64,000 bases of DNA, from contig NZ_JBEQWH010000001.1 of assembly GCF_047501175.1 (NCBI RefSeq), positions 186,001 through 250,000 on the forward strand. Direction: 5' to 3'. The first letter of the stretch is position 1; each line of letters starts with the position of its first letter. The position numbers were made by a program, and so were the translations under genes. The notes beneath the pieces are model-generated. The model worked only from the letters and a program-made list of their open reading frames with translations, was not told the origin of the DNA and did not search any database. Source of the DNA: Methanoprimaticola sp047501175. GTDB lineage: Archaea > Thermoplasmatota > Thermoplasmata > Methanomassiliicoccales > Methanomethylophilaceae. This document shows, piece after piece, positions 27,762-35,462 of the stretch.

Positions 27762-28676
27762 TCAGTATTTCAGTTTAGACATGGCCGAGCTCATGTCGTC
27801 CATGTTCACGCCGATGTACTGCAGGGTCTGATCTATCGATTCATGGCCCATGATCTCGGCTATCTTCTCGATCTCCACATGATTTTTCCATAGTTGTCTC
27901 CCGAATGTCCGGCGAAGCGTGTGGTTCGAGAATTGGAATCCTGCTCTTTTCCTTAGCGGGACGATAAAGCGGGCATCGAACCCAGTCCCCTTTTCCGCGA
28001 ACGGTTCTATGGTGCCACCCTTGATCGTGATGAATAGCGTATCCGGAGCAACAGCTTCGGGGTAGAGTTCCCGAACTCTCCGGATGTTGGAATTGCGAGC
28101 CGCAATCATCCGTTGTAGAAGCTCATATGTTCCTTCTGGAAAAGGGATGGATCTCCATTTCCCGCCGTGCCGCCCCTTCCCACGAACGTCGAGATAGTTC
28201 GGATGGATGTCGCATACCCGGAGACGAATGACCTCCACACGGCGCAACCCCAGACACAGTTCCAGATGGACCGCTACTTCCTCCTCGATTGTCTTGGGCA
28301 TGTCGAGAAGAGCTCTCGCCTGAACCGGGTCCAGCCAGTCCACGTGGACGCGACGGTCATGTGGCCAGGACAGGTTCATCTTCTGCATGGTGAAGTTATC
28401 GAAGAACAGCAGGAACTTGTTGAACATGGAGAGATACCATCTCTTCGTCCTGACGGCCAGATGTTCGAACGCTTCGAAAACGAGATAGTTGATCTCCTTC
28501 TCTCCGATTAGATAAGGGAGCGTCTGCATCCCCTGTTCTCTCAGGATCGTCATGCAGTGTTCCGATCCCAGTCTGTATCCATATTTCGTCTTCTCGGATA
28601 TGTGTTGAGACTCCACGGACTTCATGAATAGTCTGAGACAGTCACCCTCCGTTTTGGGATACTTGTTCGATGTCAT
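27762..28676 (-). CDS. Tyrosine integrase of the element
   Basis: 304 residues. An N-terminal SAM-like core-binding domain (residues about 10-105) precedes the catalytic domain. The catalytic set is visible: Arg in LGLRRVEVIRLR (145/146), H252 and R255 in HTLRRTFG, H278 in MGHES and the nucleophile Y287 in LQYIG. All needed residues appear intact, so the element may still excise. The gene is next to the left attachment site, as expected. Its ATG overlaps the stop of an upstream ribbon-helix-helix gene (ATGA), so the two are co-translated. Confidence 0.92.
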   Translation of the reverse strand: MTSNKYPKTEGDCLRLFMKSVESQHISEKTKYGYRLGSEHCMTILREQGMQTLPYLIGEKEINYLVFEAFEHLAVRTKRWYLSMFNKFLLFFDNFTMQKMNLSWPHDRRVHVDWLDPVQARALLDMPKTIEEEVAVHLELCLGLRRVEVIRLRVCDIHPNYLDVRGKGRHGGKWRSIPFPEGTYELLQRMIAARNSNIRRVRELYPEAVAPDTLFITIKGGTIEPFAEKGTGFDARFIVPLRKRAGFQFSNHTLRRTFGRQLWKNHVEIEKIAEIMGHESIDQTLQYIGVNMDDMSSAMSKLKY

Positions 28677-28840
28677 CTTCTAACACCTCTCCTGGGTCTG
28701 GCTGTCAGAACCTCATCTGAATATCTGCGGACGGCAGTGCGTATGATGTCGGACCTGTTGACCCCATACCCGAGTTGAACCAATAGGTCGAGGTCCTCAA
28801 TGACATCTTCCCGTAGTCTGAACGATACCATTGTTGTCAT
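28673..28840 (-). CDS. Ribbon-helix-helix regulator coupled to the integrase
   Basis: 55 residues. Sequence MTTMVSFRLREDVIEDLDLL, then VNRSDIIRTAVRRY, is a textbook ribbon-helix-helix (CopG/MetJ-like) fold: a short strand VSFRL followed by two helices. The TGA overlaps the integrase ATG by four bases. It probably represses the integrase or acts as an excisionase-like factor, binding the two 31-bp repeats that lie directly upstream. Confidence in the fold is high; the role is inferred. Confidence 0.8.
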   Translation of the reverse strand: MTTMVSFRLREDVIEDLDLLVQLGYGVNRSDIIRTAVRRYSDEVLTARPRRGVRR

Positions 28841-28870
28841 AGGCCCATGATAAGGTTAGGTGGTATATAA

Positions 28871-28942
28871 TGTAGTAGTGTTGTAATACTATACAACTAC
28901 ATTAAATGAAATGTAGTATCATTGTTTGACCATACAACTACA
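28871..28942. promoter_or_regulatory. Two 31-bp operator-like repeats between divergent RHH genes
   Basis: Copy 1 (28871-28901) and copy 2 (28912-28942) both begin TGTAGT, carry TTGT in the middle and end ATACAACTACA; they start 41 bases apart. Each is itself an inverted repeat, since ATACAACTACA is the reverse complement of TGTAGTTGTAT. TATA-like sequences flank them (TATATAATG near 28864). Multiple short inverted sites are what ribbon-helix-helix repressors bind, so this is probably the element's lysogeny/integration switch. Confidence 0.75.
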
Positions 28943-28969
28943 AATAGGACAACATCCATGTGTTGATGC

Positions 28970-29203
28970 ATGGCAATACCGACCTCGGTCCGCATCCCGG
29001 ACTATATCGCAAACAGAATCTCCAATGAGGTGGAATCTGGTAATTTTAACTCCACCTCCGACTTCCTGATCTATGCTGCCCGCTTCTATTGTGACCTGAA
29101 GGATTTGGAATCGGTCATGCAGAATCCATCATCGTATGGAGACATGGAGAGCTGGCTCCATCATTGTTCCCAGATCTACATAGAGTCTCAGAAGAAGGAA
29201 TGA
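28970..29203 (+). CDS. Ribbon-helix-helix regulator, divergent
   Basis: 77 residues. MAIPTSVRIPDYIANRISNE, then STSDFLIYAARFYCD, matches the ribbon-helix-helix pattern (strand SVRIP, two helices), with a 25-residue tail. It is one of only two plus-strand genes in the element, as usual for a switch regulator facing the leftward operon. It and the gene at 28673-28840 share the operator region between them, and either may be the repressor. It could also be the antitoxin of an unidentified pair. Confidence 0.7.
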   Translation: MAIPTSVRIPDYIANRISNEVESGNFNSTSDFLIYAARFYCDLKDLESVMQNPSSYGDMESWLHHCSQIYIESQKKE

Positions 29204-29414
29204 AGGGTGTTTCTAAAGGGTTTATGAAGGCGCATCGTAGTCGAATACGTCCTTTGGACTCGGAGTAGAGGATTCTATCCTCCCTTGGTTTCTTGTTGAA
29301 TGCCAGCATCAATGAGGCTAGCCCTATCCCCAAGGAAGCCATCGAGATCCCCAATGATGCACTGTCGCGGAGATCGCGCTTCTCAGTCTTAGTGAGTTTT
29401 CTCCTTTTCTCCAT
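29115..29414 (-). CDS. Small single-pass membrane protein
   Basis: 99 residues from an ATG at 29414 (MEKRRKLTKTEKRDLRDSAS), chosen because it overlaps the end of the preceding zinc-ribbon gene, as elsewhere in this operon. A basic N-terminal stretch precedes one hydrophobic segment (LGISMASLGIGLASLMLAF, about residues 21-39). The 3' end overlaps the convergent gene at 28970-29203 by about 90 bases, which is unusual and lowers confidence. Function unknown. Confidence 0.4.
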   Translation of the reverse strand: MEKRRKLTKTEKRDLRDSASLGISMASLGIGLASLMLAFNKKPREDRILYSESKGRIRLRCAFINPLETPFIPSSETLCRSGNNDGASSPCLHTMMDSA

Positions 29415-29640
29415 CGGACACCTTCCGTAGTATTGGGATCCAGATCCTGTTCTTGCGATCATGCGGGCAATCGGTGCAATCCGCACGTTTGCAGGTGGAA
29501 CACGGCAACACCCGCGAGCCGCAATGTACGCATACGCCAGTCCTGCCTGCTCTGATGCGTGCGAGACCCCCACACGATTGACACAGCTCCCATTCCATGT
29601 GGCTGGTCATGTGGATCTCCTGACCGGACAGATCGAGCAT
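29389..29640 (-). CDS. Small zinc-ribbon protein
   Basis: Up to 83 residues; in-frame ATG codons at 29640, 29610 and 29598 are possible starts. It contains three Cys pairs in 35 residues (CQSCGG, CVHCGS, CSTCKRADCTDC), so it is probably a double zinc ribbon. The C-terminal part is basic. Its stop overlaps the start of the membrane protein at 29414. Likely a DNA- or protein-binding accessory factor; no family recognised. Confidence 0.55.
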   Translation of the reverse strand: MLDLSGQEIHMTSHMEWELCQSCGGLARIRAGRTGVCVHCGSRVLPCSTCKRADCTDCPHDRKNRIWIPILRKVSDGEKEKTH

Positions 29641-29647
29641 GCAGGAT

Positions 29648-29896
29648 TCATGAGATGTCTCTCCTTTCTTTGAACGGCCTTGGTCTACGGAGTCTGATCC
29701 CCGTCATCGGTTCCAACTGATCCCTGCGCAGGAAATCGAATGGACCAGTCTGACGAAAGGTCTTGACCGCGTAGAACGACTCTCCGCACTCGTTGCAGAT
29801 ACAACGTCTGACGGTGATGAGCGTCTCTTCGGTTTCCCTGGTCTGTACCATCTCGCGCATCACACATCTGTCGCCATCGCAATATGGGCAGATCAT
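29648..29896 (-). CDS. Small zinc-finger protein
   Basis: 82 residues. MICPYCDGDRCVMREM and CICNECGESFYAVKTFR give two CxxC pairs spaced about 30 residues apart, an NrdR/MJ0042-like zinc ribbon. A basic C-terminal part (RLRRPRPFKERRD) may contact nucleic acid. The ATG overlaps the stop of the metallopeptidase-like gene upstream (ATGA). Function unknown. Confidence 0.6.
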   Translation of the reverse strand: MICPYCDGDRCVMREMVQTRETEETLITVRRCICNECGESFYAVKTFRQTGPFDFLRRDQLEPMTGIRLRRPRPFKERRDIS

Positions 29897-31059
29897 CCGG
29901 ACATTGTTCTCGCTTGCGATCGTCTCCTCACCTCTTTGGATCTGGGAGACGATGCTTTCGGCAACGTTCCGTTGGATGCCGCTTCCGCCACTGCCTCACG
30001 GGCCGATTTCCCCTGCTTGAATCTCAGACCGGAGATGTGGGTGTTGCCGAAGCGGAAGTTGACACGGGAGACAGCACGTCTTCCGCGTTGCGGGGAGTTC
30101 TTGGAACTTCCCCGGGTCATGGTACTACGGTCCTCGTTGTACCAGGTAGGATAGTTCTCCCTGCCATCTGGGATGTGAACGTAGTATCCCGTAGGCTTCG
30201 TCTCCGGCTGACGTGTCCTGACTGTGGACTCGGCAACGGTGGCGGCCTCCTCCCAGTTGTTCAGGGCGGCCTTCCTCTTTTCCGGCAGTGAGATGTACCC
30301 TGCACCGAGGGCCTTCTCATCCGTTAGGGGGAATGGACATCTGGACACACCCTCCCTGGATTCATCCACACGTCTCAGGTGATGGATGAATTCATGTGTG
30401 ATGGTGTCCTCGCTTACACCTGGTTCCACGACGATCTGCGGGATTGTCACGCCATGCTGCTTTCCCATGTACCATCCTGAAGACCCTCTCCCTGCCGGGG
30501 CCACAGTTATGACGATGCCCTGGTCCGCCACTGCGGTCTTAAGCTCCTTGCGTGTGAAGTTGTCCTTCAGGACCTTCTGGATGCGGTCGCGGTCCTCTTT
30601 AGGTCCAATGATCGCGATCTTGGATGCCGTGGCCATCGCATCCTCCTCTCCGAAGGCTATGGTCGAGGGGTCGTCTATCCCCTTGATGTCTGATTCGGCG
30701 GGATACATCCACCATCCGCATCCAACAATCTGCTCAGGGGTGAATCCTCCGGAAGGCATCTCATGGATTCTCTGTGCCTCGCGGCTCAGGTCGATCTCGA
30801 CACCCCTCCGGTGTCCATCCCTGGTGCCCGTATCGACATCCAGGAGCCTCGCGAAGACAGCCGAAGTAGGGACCTTTCCCTTCTTATCCACGGGAACCGC
30901 GTACATCGTCCCGTTCTTGCCCTTGACATGAGCGGTCCCGTACTTCTTCGGACGTGTCTGGGGGCCGTCCCCAGCGTTCCCGCCGTCGATGATCGGAGCT
31001 GTCCAAATGATCGGGGACCCGTCAATGGTGGATCTCCTGTTCTTAGAGTTCCTGAACAT
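29893..31059 (-). CDS. HExxH metallopeptidase-like protein A
   Basis: 388 residues from the ATG at 31059, which has an AGGTGG site seven bases upstream; an upstream ATG at 31080 is possible. It contains a zinc-protease-like HEFIHHLRRVD (H222, E223, H226) inside a region otherwise unknown to me. The paralogue at 34497-35462 shares the order: KNG.MY.VPV segment, VKG(I/V)D, NFTR(K/R)EL, then HE(F/M)(I/V)HHLR.VD and a conserved TVAE(S/T)V.RT. The C-terminus is long and basic (SKNSPQRGRRAVSR). No signal peptide is seen, so it is a cytoplasmic or virion-associated protein. Preceded by the short leader frame at 31043-31120. Confidence 0.55.
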   Translation of the reverse strand: MFRNSKNRRSTIDGSPIIWTAPIIDGGNAGDGPQTRPKKYGTAHVKGKNGTMYAVPVDKKGKVPTSAVFARLLDVDTGTRDGHRRGVEIDLSREAQRIHEMPSGGFTPEQIVGCGWWMYPAESDIKGIDDPSTIAFGEEDAMATASKIAIIGPKEDRDRIQKVLKDNFTRKELKTAVADQGIVITVAPAGRGSSGWYMGKQHGVTIPQIVVEPGVSEDTITHEFIHHLRRVDESREGVSRCPFPLTDEKALGAGYISLPEKRKAALNNWEEAATVAESTVRTRQPETKPTGYYVHIPDGRENYPTWYNEDRSTMTRGSSKNSPQRGRRAVSRVNFRFGNTHISGLRFKQGKSAREAVAEAASNGTLPKASSPRSKEVRRRSQARTMSG

Positions 31060-31120
31060 GAGACCACCTGTTCGTCGCATGGGCGGTCGAGTTCAAATCC
31101 GTGGTCTGCTTGTTTTGCAT
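31043..31120 (-). CDS. Short leader peptide with NSTA motif (1)
   Basis: 25 codons (MQNKQTTDLNSTAHATNRW, then SHVQEL) with a good GGAGG site 7-11 bases before the ATG. It overlaps the start of the following gene at 31059. The DNA under N-S-T-A (GAACTCGACCGC on the minus strand) recurs in two other short frames at 34434-34490 and 39028-39108. Confidence 0.35.
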   Translation of the reverse strand: MQNKQTTDLNSTAHATNRWSHVQEL

Positions 31121-31157
31121 GTCAAACCTCCATTTTTTCTTGGTTTTGCGGAGACGT

Positions 31158-31805
31158 CTAGAACCATTCGGGATATTGGTAGAATACATTGCCACAGGAC
31201 CAGCATCTGCAGAGCCATGAACCGGTGGGTTCGATGACGCATAGCTCGCAGTTATTGGAACCGCAATCGCCGCACTCCAAGGGTGACCCATCTGGTCCGA
31301 GATTCTGGCCCGGTTCTACGGCTACAGCCTTCTTGTTCTTGCTAAGGCTGTATTTCCTTTTGATCGGGAGATAGTCCTTCGGAATCCCCAGAGCTCCGTA
31401 GATCTCGTCATACTCGGGAGTGCCCTCTGCCGCAATCAGGCGGCTTATCCCATCGGAGTTGCTCCTGGCAACGAAATCGCTGAGGTTTCCGATGGTGTCT
31501 CCTCTGTCATACCCCATGACACCGCCATCTACTCCCTCACCGTTCTCGTATATGTCGTAGTAAACGCTTCCCAGGGGTGGATCAACCCCGCATTCTTCCC
31601 AATCTGGATCATCCCATTCGTGTGCCTCCATGATCGATCCATCCTTGAGCTCGTAGATTCCTGTGAATCCCTCTGCTAGCTGTCTGTCGAACAGTTGCTT
31701 CCCGTTCTCAGAGCGACACCTTCCACAACCTGTGCAGACATGGGCAGGCTTCCCATTCTCGGAGAATAGGACATCTTTTGCTTTGGACCTCTGACGTCTC
31801 AGCAT
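31158..31805 (-). CDS. Cys-rich hypothetical protein ending in TAG
   Basis: 215 residues. HVCTGCGRC near the N-terminus and LECGDCGSNNCELC...CRCWSCGNVF near the C-terminus suggest two zinc sites; the middle is acidic. The ATG sits in an ATGCTGA junction with the preceding gene. It ends in TAG, the only TAG terminator I find among the confidently called genes; read as a sense codon it would add 11 residues before a TGA. The family is not recognised. The short NSTA leader follows. Confidence 0.55.
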   Translation of the reverse strand: MLRRQRSKAKDVLFSENGKPAHVCTGCGRCRSENGKQLFDRQLAEGFTGIYELKDGSIMEAHEWDDPDWEECGVDPPLGSVYYDIYENGEGVDGGVMGYDRGDTIGNLSDFVARSNSDGISRLIAAEGTPEYDEIYGALGIPKDYLPIKRKYSLSKNKKAVAVEPGQNLGPDGSPLECGDCGSNNCELCVIEPTGSWLCRCWSCGNVFYQYPEWF

Positions 31806-32197
31806 TCAATCACCTTCTCCGATCTGCATCCGGGCACCAGTTCCTTTGTTCCAGGGATGAACCACGAGAAGTTCGCCAGCATCCCCGCCCTTGCAGTGGT
31901 CATCGCATTGAGCGCGTCTTCGCGACTGTGTCCTTCCCATTCTACACGGATTTTGTACGGGATAGTATCCTTTTTACGATACCCCCTCGCCAGCGTCCAA
32001 TCATCCAAACGTATGACTGCGAATCTTCCAGAGGCATCCCTGGCGATGACGAGACTGACCACACTCATCGTTCCCGGGTCCTGACCGACGCTCTGGACAT
32101 TCACAATCTCGAACCCGTTGTCCGCTAGGAACTCCGCCATCGTGCGGATGCCCTTGCGGTTGGCGCATCTGGCCTTATGACGCCTTACCATTGCCAT
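31799..32197 (-). CDS. Hypothetical protein
   Basis: 132 residues from the ATG at 32197, chosen because a strong AGGAGGTG site lies eight bases upstream, inside the last codons of the previous gene. The N-terminus is basic (MAMVRRHKARCANRKGIRTM), followed by an alternating beta-like region (FEIVNVQSVG, VSLVIARDASGRFAVIRL). No family recognised. It ends with a Cys created by the ATGCTGA overlap with the next start. Confidence 0.5.
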   Translation of the reverse strand: MAMVRRHKARCANRKGIRTMAEFLADNGFEIVNVQSVGQDPGTMSVVSLVIARDASGRFAVIRLDDWTLARGYRKKDTIPYKIRVEWEGHSREDALNAMTTARAGMLANFSWFIPGTKELVPGCRSEKVIEC

Positions 32198-32198
32198 A

Positions 32199-32936
32199 TC
32201 AGCACCTCCTTTTCGATTTCTTGTGAGTCTTTTTATACTTCGGACGGGTATTGTTATTCTGTCCTCCGGCTGTGTTGCGGACCGCCTGGCGGCTACGACC
32301 TGTCGGACTGACACTTTTCATCATATCCGAACTTGTGAGGATGCAGAACTTTGGTGCAGTTAGCAATTCGGCGTACCTTTCATCACATCTGTTGTACAGT
32401 TTTCCGATGGCCCCTACGATGAAATCATGAGTCTGCATCTCATAGCTCTCCTCGGAGCTGATGGCTCTGGCCTTTGCACGTCCCTTGGAGAATCTGTTCT
32501 TCTCGAACAGGGATTCAGCCCTCTCATCATCGATGAGGTCGTTGTGATCTATTTCCACATCAATGAATCTCGATTGCTCCGTTGACAGGATCAGATCGGA
32601 CAACATGCCGAGTGCATTGTCATGTATCGCCTTCTGCTCCATCGGAGTGAATGTGCTCTGATCCTTGCGTGTGGCCACATAGTATATCCTCCTGATGGCG
32701 GGGTCAGCGTATGTCAGGACCTCGGTTCTGCGTTTGGCCGATTTACGGAATTTCATCTCCTTCACGAATCCGAAGTGCTTCGTCGCATCTGCGAACCGAA
32801 CCCTGTCGTGAACGGAGCATCCGCACAGTATGTACCACATCCCTTCTGTGTTGCTTCCGATGTCTCCTCCTTCGTCAACGGATACGAAGATCCTTGTGAC
32901 GTCGGGGATGACATCGTTCACGCCCTTGCTCTTCAC
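32199..32936 (-). CDS. DUF3800 protein (element copy 1)
   Basis: 245 residues from a GTG at 32936 that follows the previous stop directly (TGATGTG) with GGGAGGTG upstream. TRIFVSVDEGGDIG gives the DUF3800 Asp-Glu block near the N-terminus; EMKFRKSAKRR, DIEIDHNDLID and MQTHDFIVGAIGKLYN correspond to later conserved blocks (E-x-K, D-x-N and QxxDxxxGA). An RNase H-like fold is generally assumed for this family. The last 35 residues are a basic Asn/Lys/Ser-rich tail ending KKTHKKSKRRC. Diverged from the BREX-linked copy. Confidence 0.65.
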   Translation of the reverse strand: MKSKGVNDVIPDVTRIFVSVDEGGDIGSNTEGMWYILCGCSVHDRVRFADATKHFGFVKEMKFRKSAKRRTEVLTYADPAIRRIYYVATRKDQSTFTPMEQKAIHDNALGMLSDLILSTEQSRFIDVEIDHNDLIDDERAESLFEKNRFSKGRAKARAISSEESYEMQTHDFIVGAIGKLYNRCDERYAELLTAPKFCILTSSDMMKSVSPTGRSRQAVRNTAGGQNNNTRPKYKKTHKKSKRRC

Positions 32937-32937
32937 A

Positions 32938-33657
32938 TCAGCACCTCCCATGCGATCTGCGTTTGGAGTTCTTCGAGGGCTCAGTCCTTCCGACCGTCGT
33001 GAAGAAAGTGACGGCACGCCCAGCCTCCGAGAGTGTCGGATAGGATCCTGTGAATCCATTGGGTCCCCACAGGTTCCATACGCGACCGCTCTTCTCGACC
33101 TTCCACCTGCCCAATGCCGTGTAAGCGTTCTGACCTTCGAGTCTCATCCATCCAGGATCGTTCTGGACGTTTGATGGCGGGTGCTTCGCGTCACACCTGG
33201 ATCCTTTCGGTTTGGAGTTCTGTGATATCGATCCAGAATTGCTCATGATGTACGCCTTGGCATCATTCAACGCACGTCTAAGGGTCGGATTGCTGTTCAC
33301 TTCCTCCATGGTGTAACCGGTTGCCAGGACCGCATCCGTGGGGTCCATGGACACGGGATACTCATGATTGGCCAGCTCAGTGCAGAACATCTCGAAGGCG
33401 AACGATTCGGATCTGGACGCTCTGCGGACCCTATCGTCCTGCTCCCTCGTGAGCTTTTGGTAATCATCGATTTTGTCCGCGCGTATGTATGCTCCAGAAC
33501 CGAACCCTCTGATCTTCCCCGTCTCGTTCGGTTTCAGTCCGAGTTTGGCCATGCCGTCTGCGAACTGCTTCTCGCTGAAGGCGAAGAACATGTACCTGGC
33601 AGTGAAGGCGTTGAGATCCTTCTCGGAATTCTTTTTGAGATCACGATAGGATGTCAA
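32938..33657 (-). CDS. Hypothetical protein with phage-type N-terminal domain
   Basis: 239 residues from a TTG at 33657 two bases after the previous stop. Residues about 18-115 (MFFAFSEKQFADGMAKLGLK, GAYIRADKIDDYQKL, FCTELANHEYPVSMDPTDAV) resemble a small domain common in phage and plasmid genomes that I know only as uncharacterised. The C-terminal third is Ser/Lys/Arg-rich with repeated NSK motifs (SQNSKPKGSR, SKNSKRRSHGRC). No enzymatic motif. Translationally coupled to both neighbours. Confidence 0.5.
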   Translation of the reverse strand: MTSYRDLKKNSEKDLNAFTARYMFFAFSEKQFADGMAKLGLKPNETGKIRGFGSGAYIRADKIDDYQKLTREQDDRVRRASRSESFAFEMFCTELANHEYPVSMDPTDAVLATGYTMEEVNSNPTLRRALNDAKAYIMSNSGSISQNSKPKGSRCDAKHPPSNVQNDPGWMRLEGQNAYTALGRWKVEKSGRVWNLWGPNGFTGSYPTLSEAGRAVTFFTTVGRTEPSKNSKRRSHGRC

Positions 33658-33658
33658 G

Positions 33659-34429
33659 TCAGCACTTTCCCGTGGAGGATTTCGAGCATCTGCTCGAAGT
33701 CTCTTTCACGGTCGAGTTCTTGATTCCAGCAGTCTTCGAGGGTTTGTTGCGCCTGTCAACTTCAGTGGATCTGGTTTTGCCCTTTCCACTGGGTTTTCTA
33801 TCGGCGGATGCCTTTGGCTTCTTGGGAGGTGCGGTCTTTCCCTTACCCTTCGGGCTTTCCTTTTTTACAGTGGACGATTTCTTGACGGTGGTTCCCAGTG
33901 CCCCGTTGTTGATGATGCACTCCATTCCATAGGACAGTTCCTCGACCTGTTTCGCGGCCAGGTTGTAGTCCCCACCCTTCCAGATACCAGTCGTGGGATC
34001 GTACCCGCGTCCCCAGACCAGCCCTGTCTCTCCGGGAGACATGCGTCCCACGGCGTAGAGCTCTCCGCGGAACCCACGGTATATCCTGATTACGGGTATG
34101 CCATTCATCGTCTGCTTGGTGAACTGTGGAGCGGTGTTGAAGGATGGGGGAGCCAGATTGCCGCTATGCACGACCTGCGACGGACGCGACTGGTAGACGA
34201 CCTCGTAGGGCTTGCCGTTCAGCATGATTATAGTCCCGGAATAGCCGGTCTGTCTGGCTGCTCTTAGGGCAGTCGCCTTCTCGGCCTTCTTTTTCGACTT
34301 CCTTAGACGTCTGGCGGCCTTCCTGGCCTCCTTCATCAGCCTCTTCTCCTCTTCCTCCTGTGCTACCTGCTGGCGCACCTGCTCATTCATTGCGTCGATC
34401 GTCTTCCTATCGACAGCGTTTGTTGCCAT
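33659..34429 (-). CDS. Basic hypothetical protein with coiled N-terminus and Lys/Ser-rich tail
   Basis: 256 residues from the ATG at 34429; an in-frame GTG at 34444 is possible. Residues about 10-60 are a charged helix (EEEEKRLMKEARKAARRLRK), the middle (NGIPVIRIYRGFRGELYAVG) looks beta-rich and folded, and the last 75 residues are a Lys/Ser/Pro-rich tail. That tail contains KNSTVKE, whose DNA matches the GAACTCGACCG motif of the leader peptides. The composition fits a DNA-condensing or packaging-associated protein, but this is speculative. Confidence 0.45.
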   Translation of the reverse strand: MATNAVDRKTIDAMNEQVRQQVAQEEEEKRLMKEARKAARRLRKSKKKAEKATALRAARQTGYSGTIIMLNGKPYEVVYQSRPSQVVHSGNLAPPSFNTAPQFTKQTMNGIPVIRIYRGFRGELYAVGRMSPGETGLVWGRGYDPTTGIWKGGDYNLAAKQVEELSYGMECIINNGALGTTVKKSSTVKKESPKGKGKTAPPKKPKASADRKPSGKGKTRSTEVDRRNKPSKTAGIKNSTVKETSSRCSKSSTGKC

Positions 34430-34433
34430 GTTC

Positions 34434-34490
34434 TCACTTTTCACTCGGGCGAGATACCCCGCGCCCCTGGGATGCGGTCGAGTTCTCCAT
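34434..34490 (-). CDS. Short leader peptide with NSTA motif (2)
   Basis: 18 codons, MENSTASQGRGVSRPSEK. The ATG follows the GAGGTGA that ends the upstream gene, which also serves as Shine-Dalgarno. It ends four bases before the ATG of the next gene (34429). The DNA under NSTA is GAACTCGACCGC, as in the other two leader frames. Confidence 0.35.
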   Translation of the reverse strand: MENSTASQGRGVSRPSEK

Positions 34491-34496
34491 CGGTGG

Positions 34497-35462
34497 TCAC
34501 CTCTTCTTCACATTGCGGTTCAGTATTCTGGCCCTGGCCACGTTCATGTACTCGTAACCGTTGGTCACAGCATTCTTCGCGGCCTGTCCCTTTAATCTAG
34601 GGAGCTGGCATGGAGCCGTGTCTTCCGGGTCCCTCCCGGTCACGATGTACTTGTCCTGGACATAGGCGGTTCTGGGATCCATGTTCTGCACCCCGTCGTA
34701 GTATCCCGACTGACAGGGATCGATCCCGGTCCTGGCCACCGTCTCAGCGACGGTCGCTCTCTCTTCCTGTTCCACTATAGCGTTCCTTTGTTTCCTTGAT
34801 AGTCTCCTGAACACCCCCTCGTTTAGTCTACCAGTCCTGTCCGACGGGAACGATGTGCGTAGCACGCCGTCCCTCGTTTGGTCCACTGCCCGCAGGTGAT
34901 GGACCATCTCATGCACCACCCCATCCGGAGTGGTGCCTTGCTCCAGCACGATCAATGGGATCTCCACTCCGTCCTGACGGCGGAAGTAGCACCCCGTCGC
35001 ATCCCCGCAGTCGGGGACCGTGCGGATCACGATGGAGCCGTTAGATGCCATCATCTCAAGCTCCTCGCGCGTGAAGTTCTCGGAGAGTATGCGGCGGATG
35101 CGCATAGCCTCCTCCGGATCGGCAATGACCGCCATTCTGCGTTGGGCATGCCTCTTGGATTCCGGCACACCGGAGACGTCATAGATCTTCGAGTCGCGAG
35201 TATCTACGCCCTTGACATCACATGATGACGGGTCCACCCACCAGTCAATCAGTTCCTCCGGTGTGCAGTTCGCAGGTAGGACAACCGATGAATCGCCGTC
35301 AAGGTCGTCCACTGTGCCGACCTCCTGGAACCGCTGTGCTAGTGCCCAGTCCGGCACTATGCCGTTCTCCACCGGGATGCGGTACATCCTTCCTCCCTTC
35401 CTGATGCGGACGATGCCCGACCGTCCGGACCCTCTGTTTCTAGATCTGAGTCCCACCATCAT
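34497..35462 (-). CDS. HExxH metallopeptidase-like protein B
   Basis: 321 residues; the ATG at 35462 overlaps the stop of the NTPase gene. It contains HEMVHHLRAVD (H184, E185, H188) and is a diverged paralogue of the protein at 29893-31059: both have a basic N-terminus, MYxxPV, VKGVD, a NFTREEL block, the HE(F/M)(I/V)HHLRxVD site and a TVAE(T/S) block. No signal peptide or membrane segment. A role in maturation of element proteins is possible, but a structural non-enzymatic role cannot be excluded. Confidence 0.55.
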   Translation of the reverse strand: MMVGLRSRNRGSGRSGIVRIRKGGRMYRIPVENGIVPDWALAQRFQEVGTVDDLDGDSSVVLPANCTPEELIDWWVDPSSCDVKGVDTRDSKIYDVSGVPESKRHAQRRMAVIADPEEAMRIRRILSENFTREELEMMASNGSIVIRTVPDCGDATGCYFRRQDGVEIPLIVLEQGTTPDGVVHEMVHHLRAVDQTRDGVLRTSFPSDRTGRLNEGVFRRLSRKQRNAIVEQEERATVAETVARTGIDPCQSGYYDGVQNMDPRTAYVQDKYIVTGRDPEDTAPCQLPRLKGQAAKNAVTNGYEYMNVARARILNRNVKKR

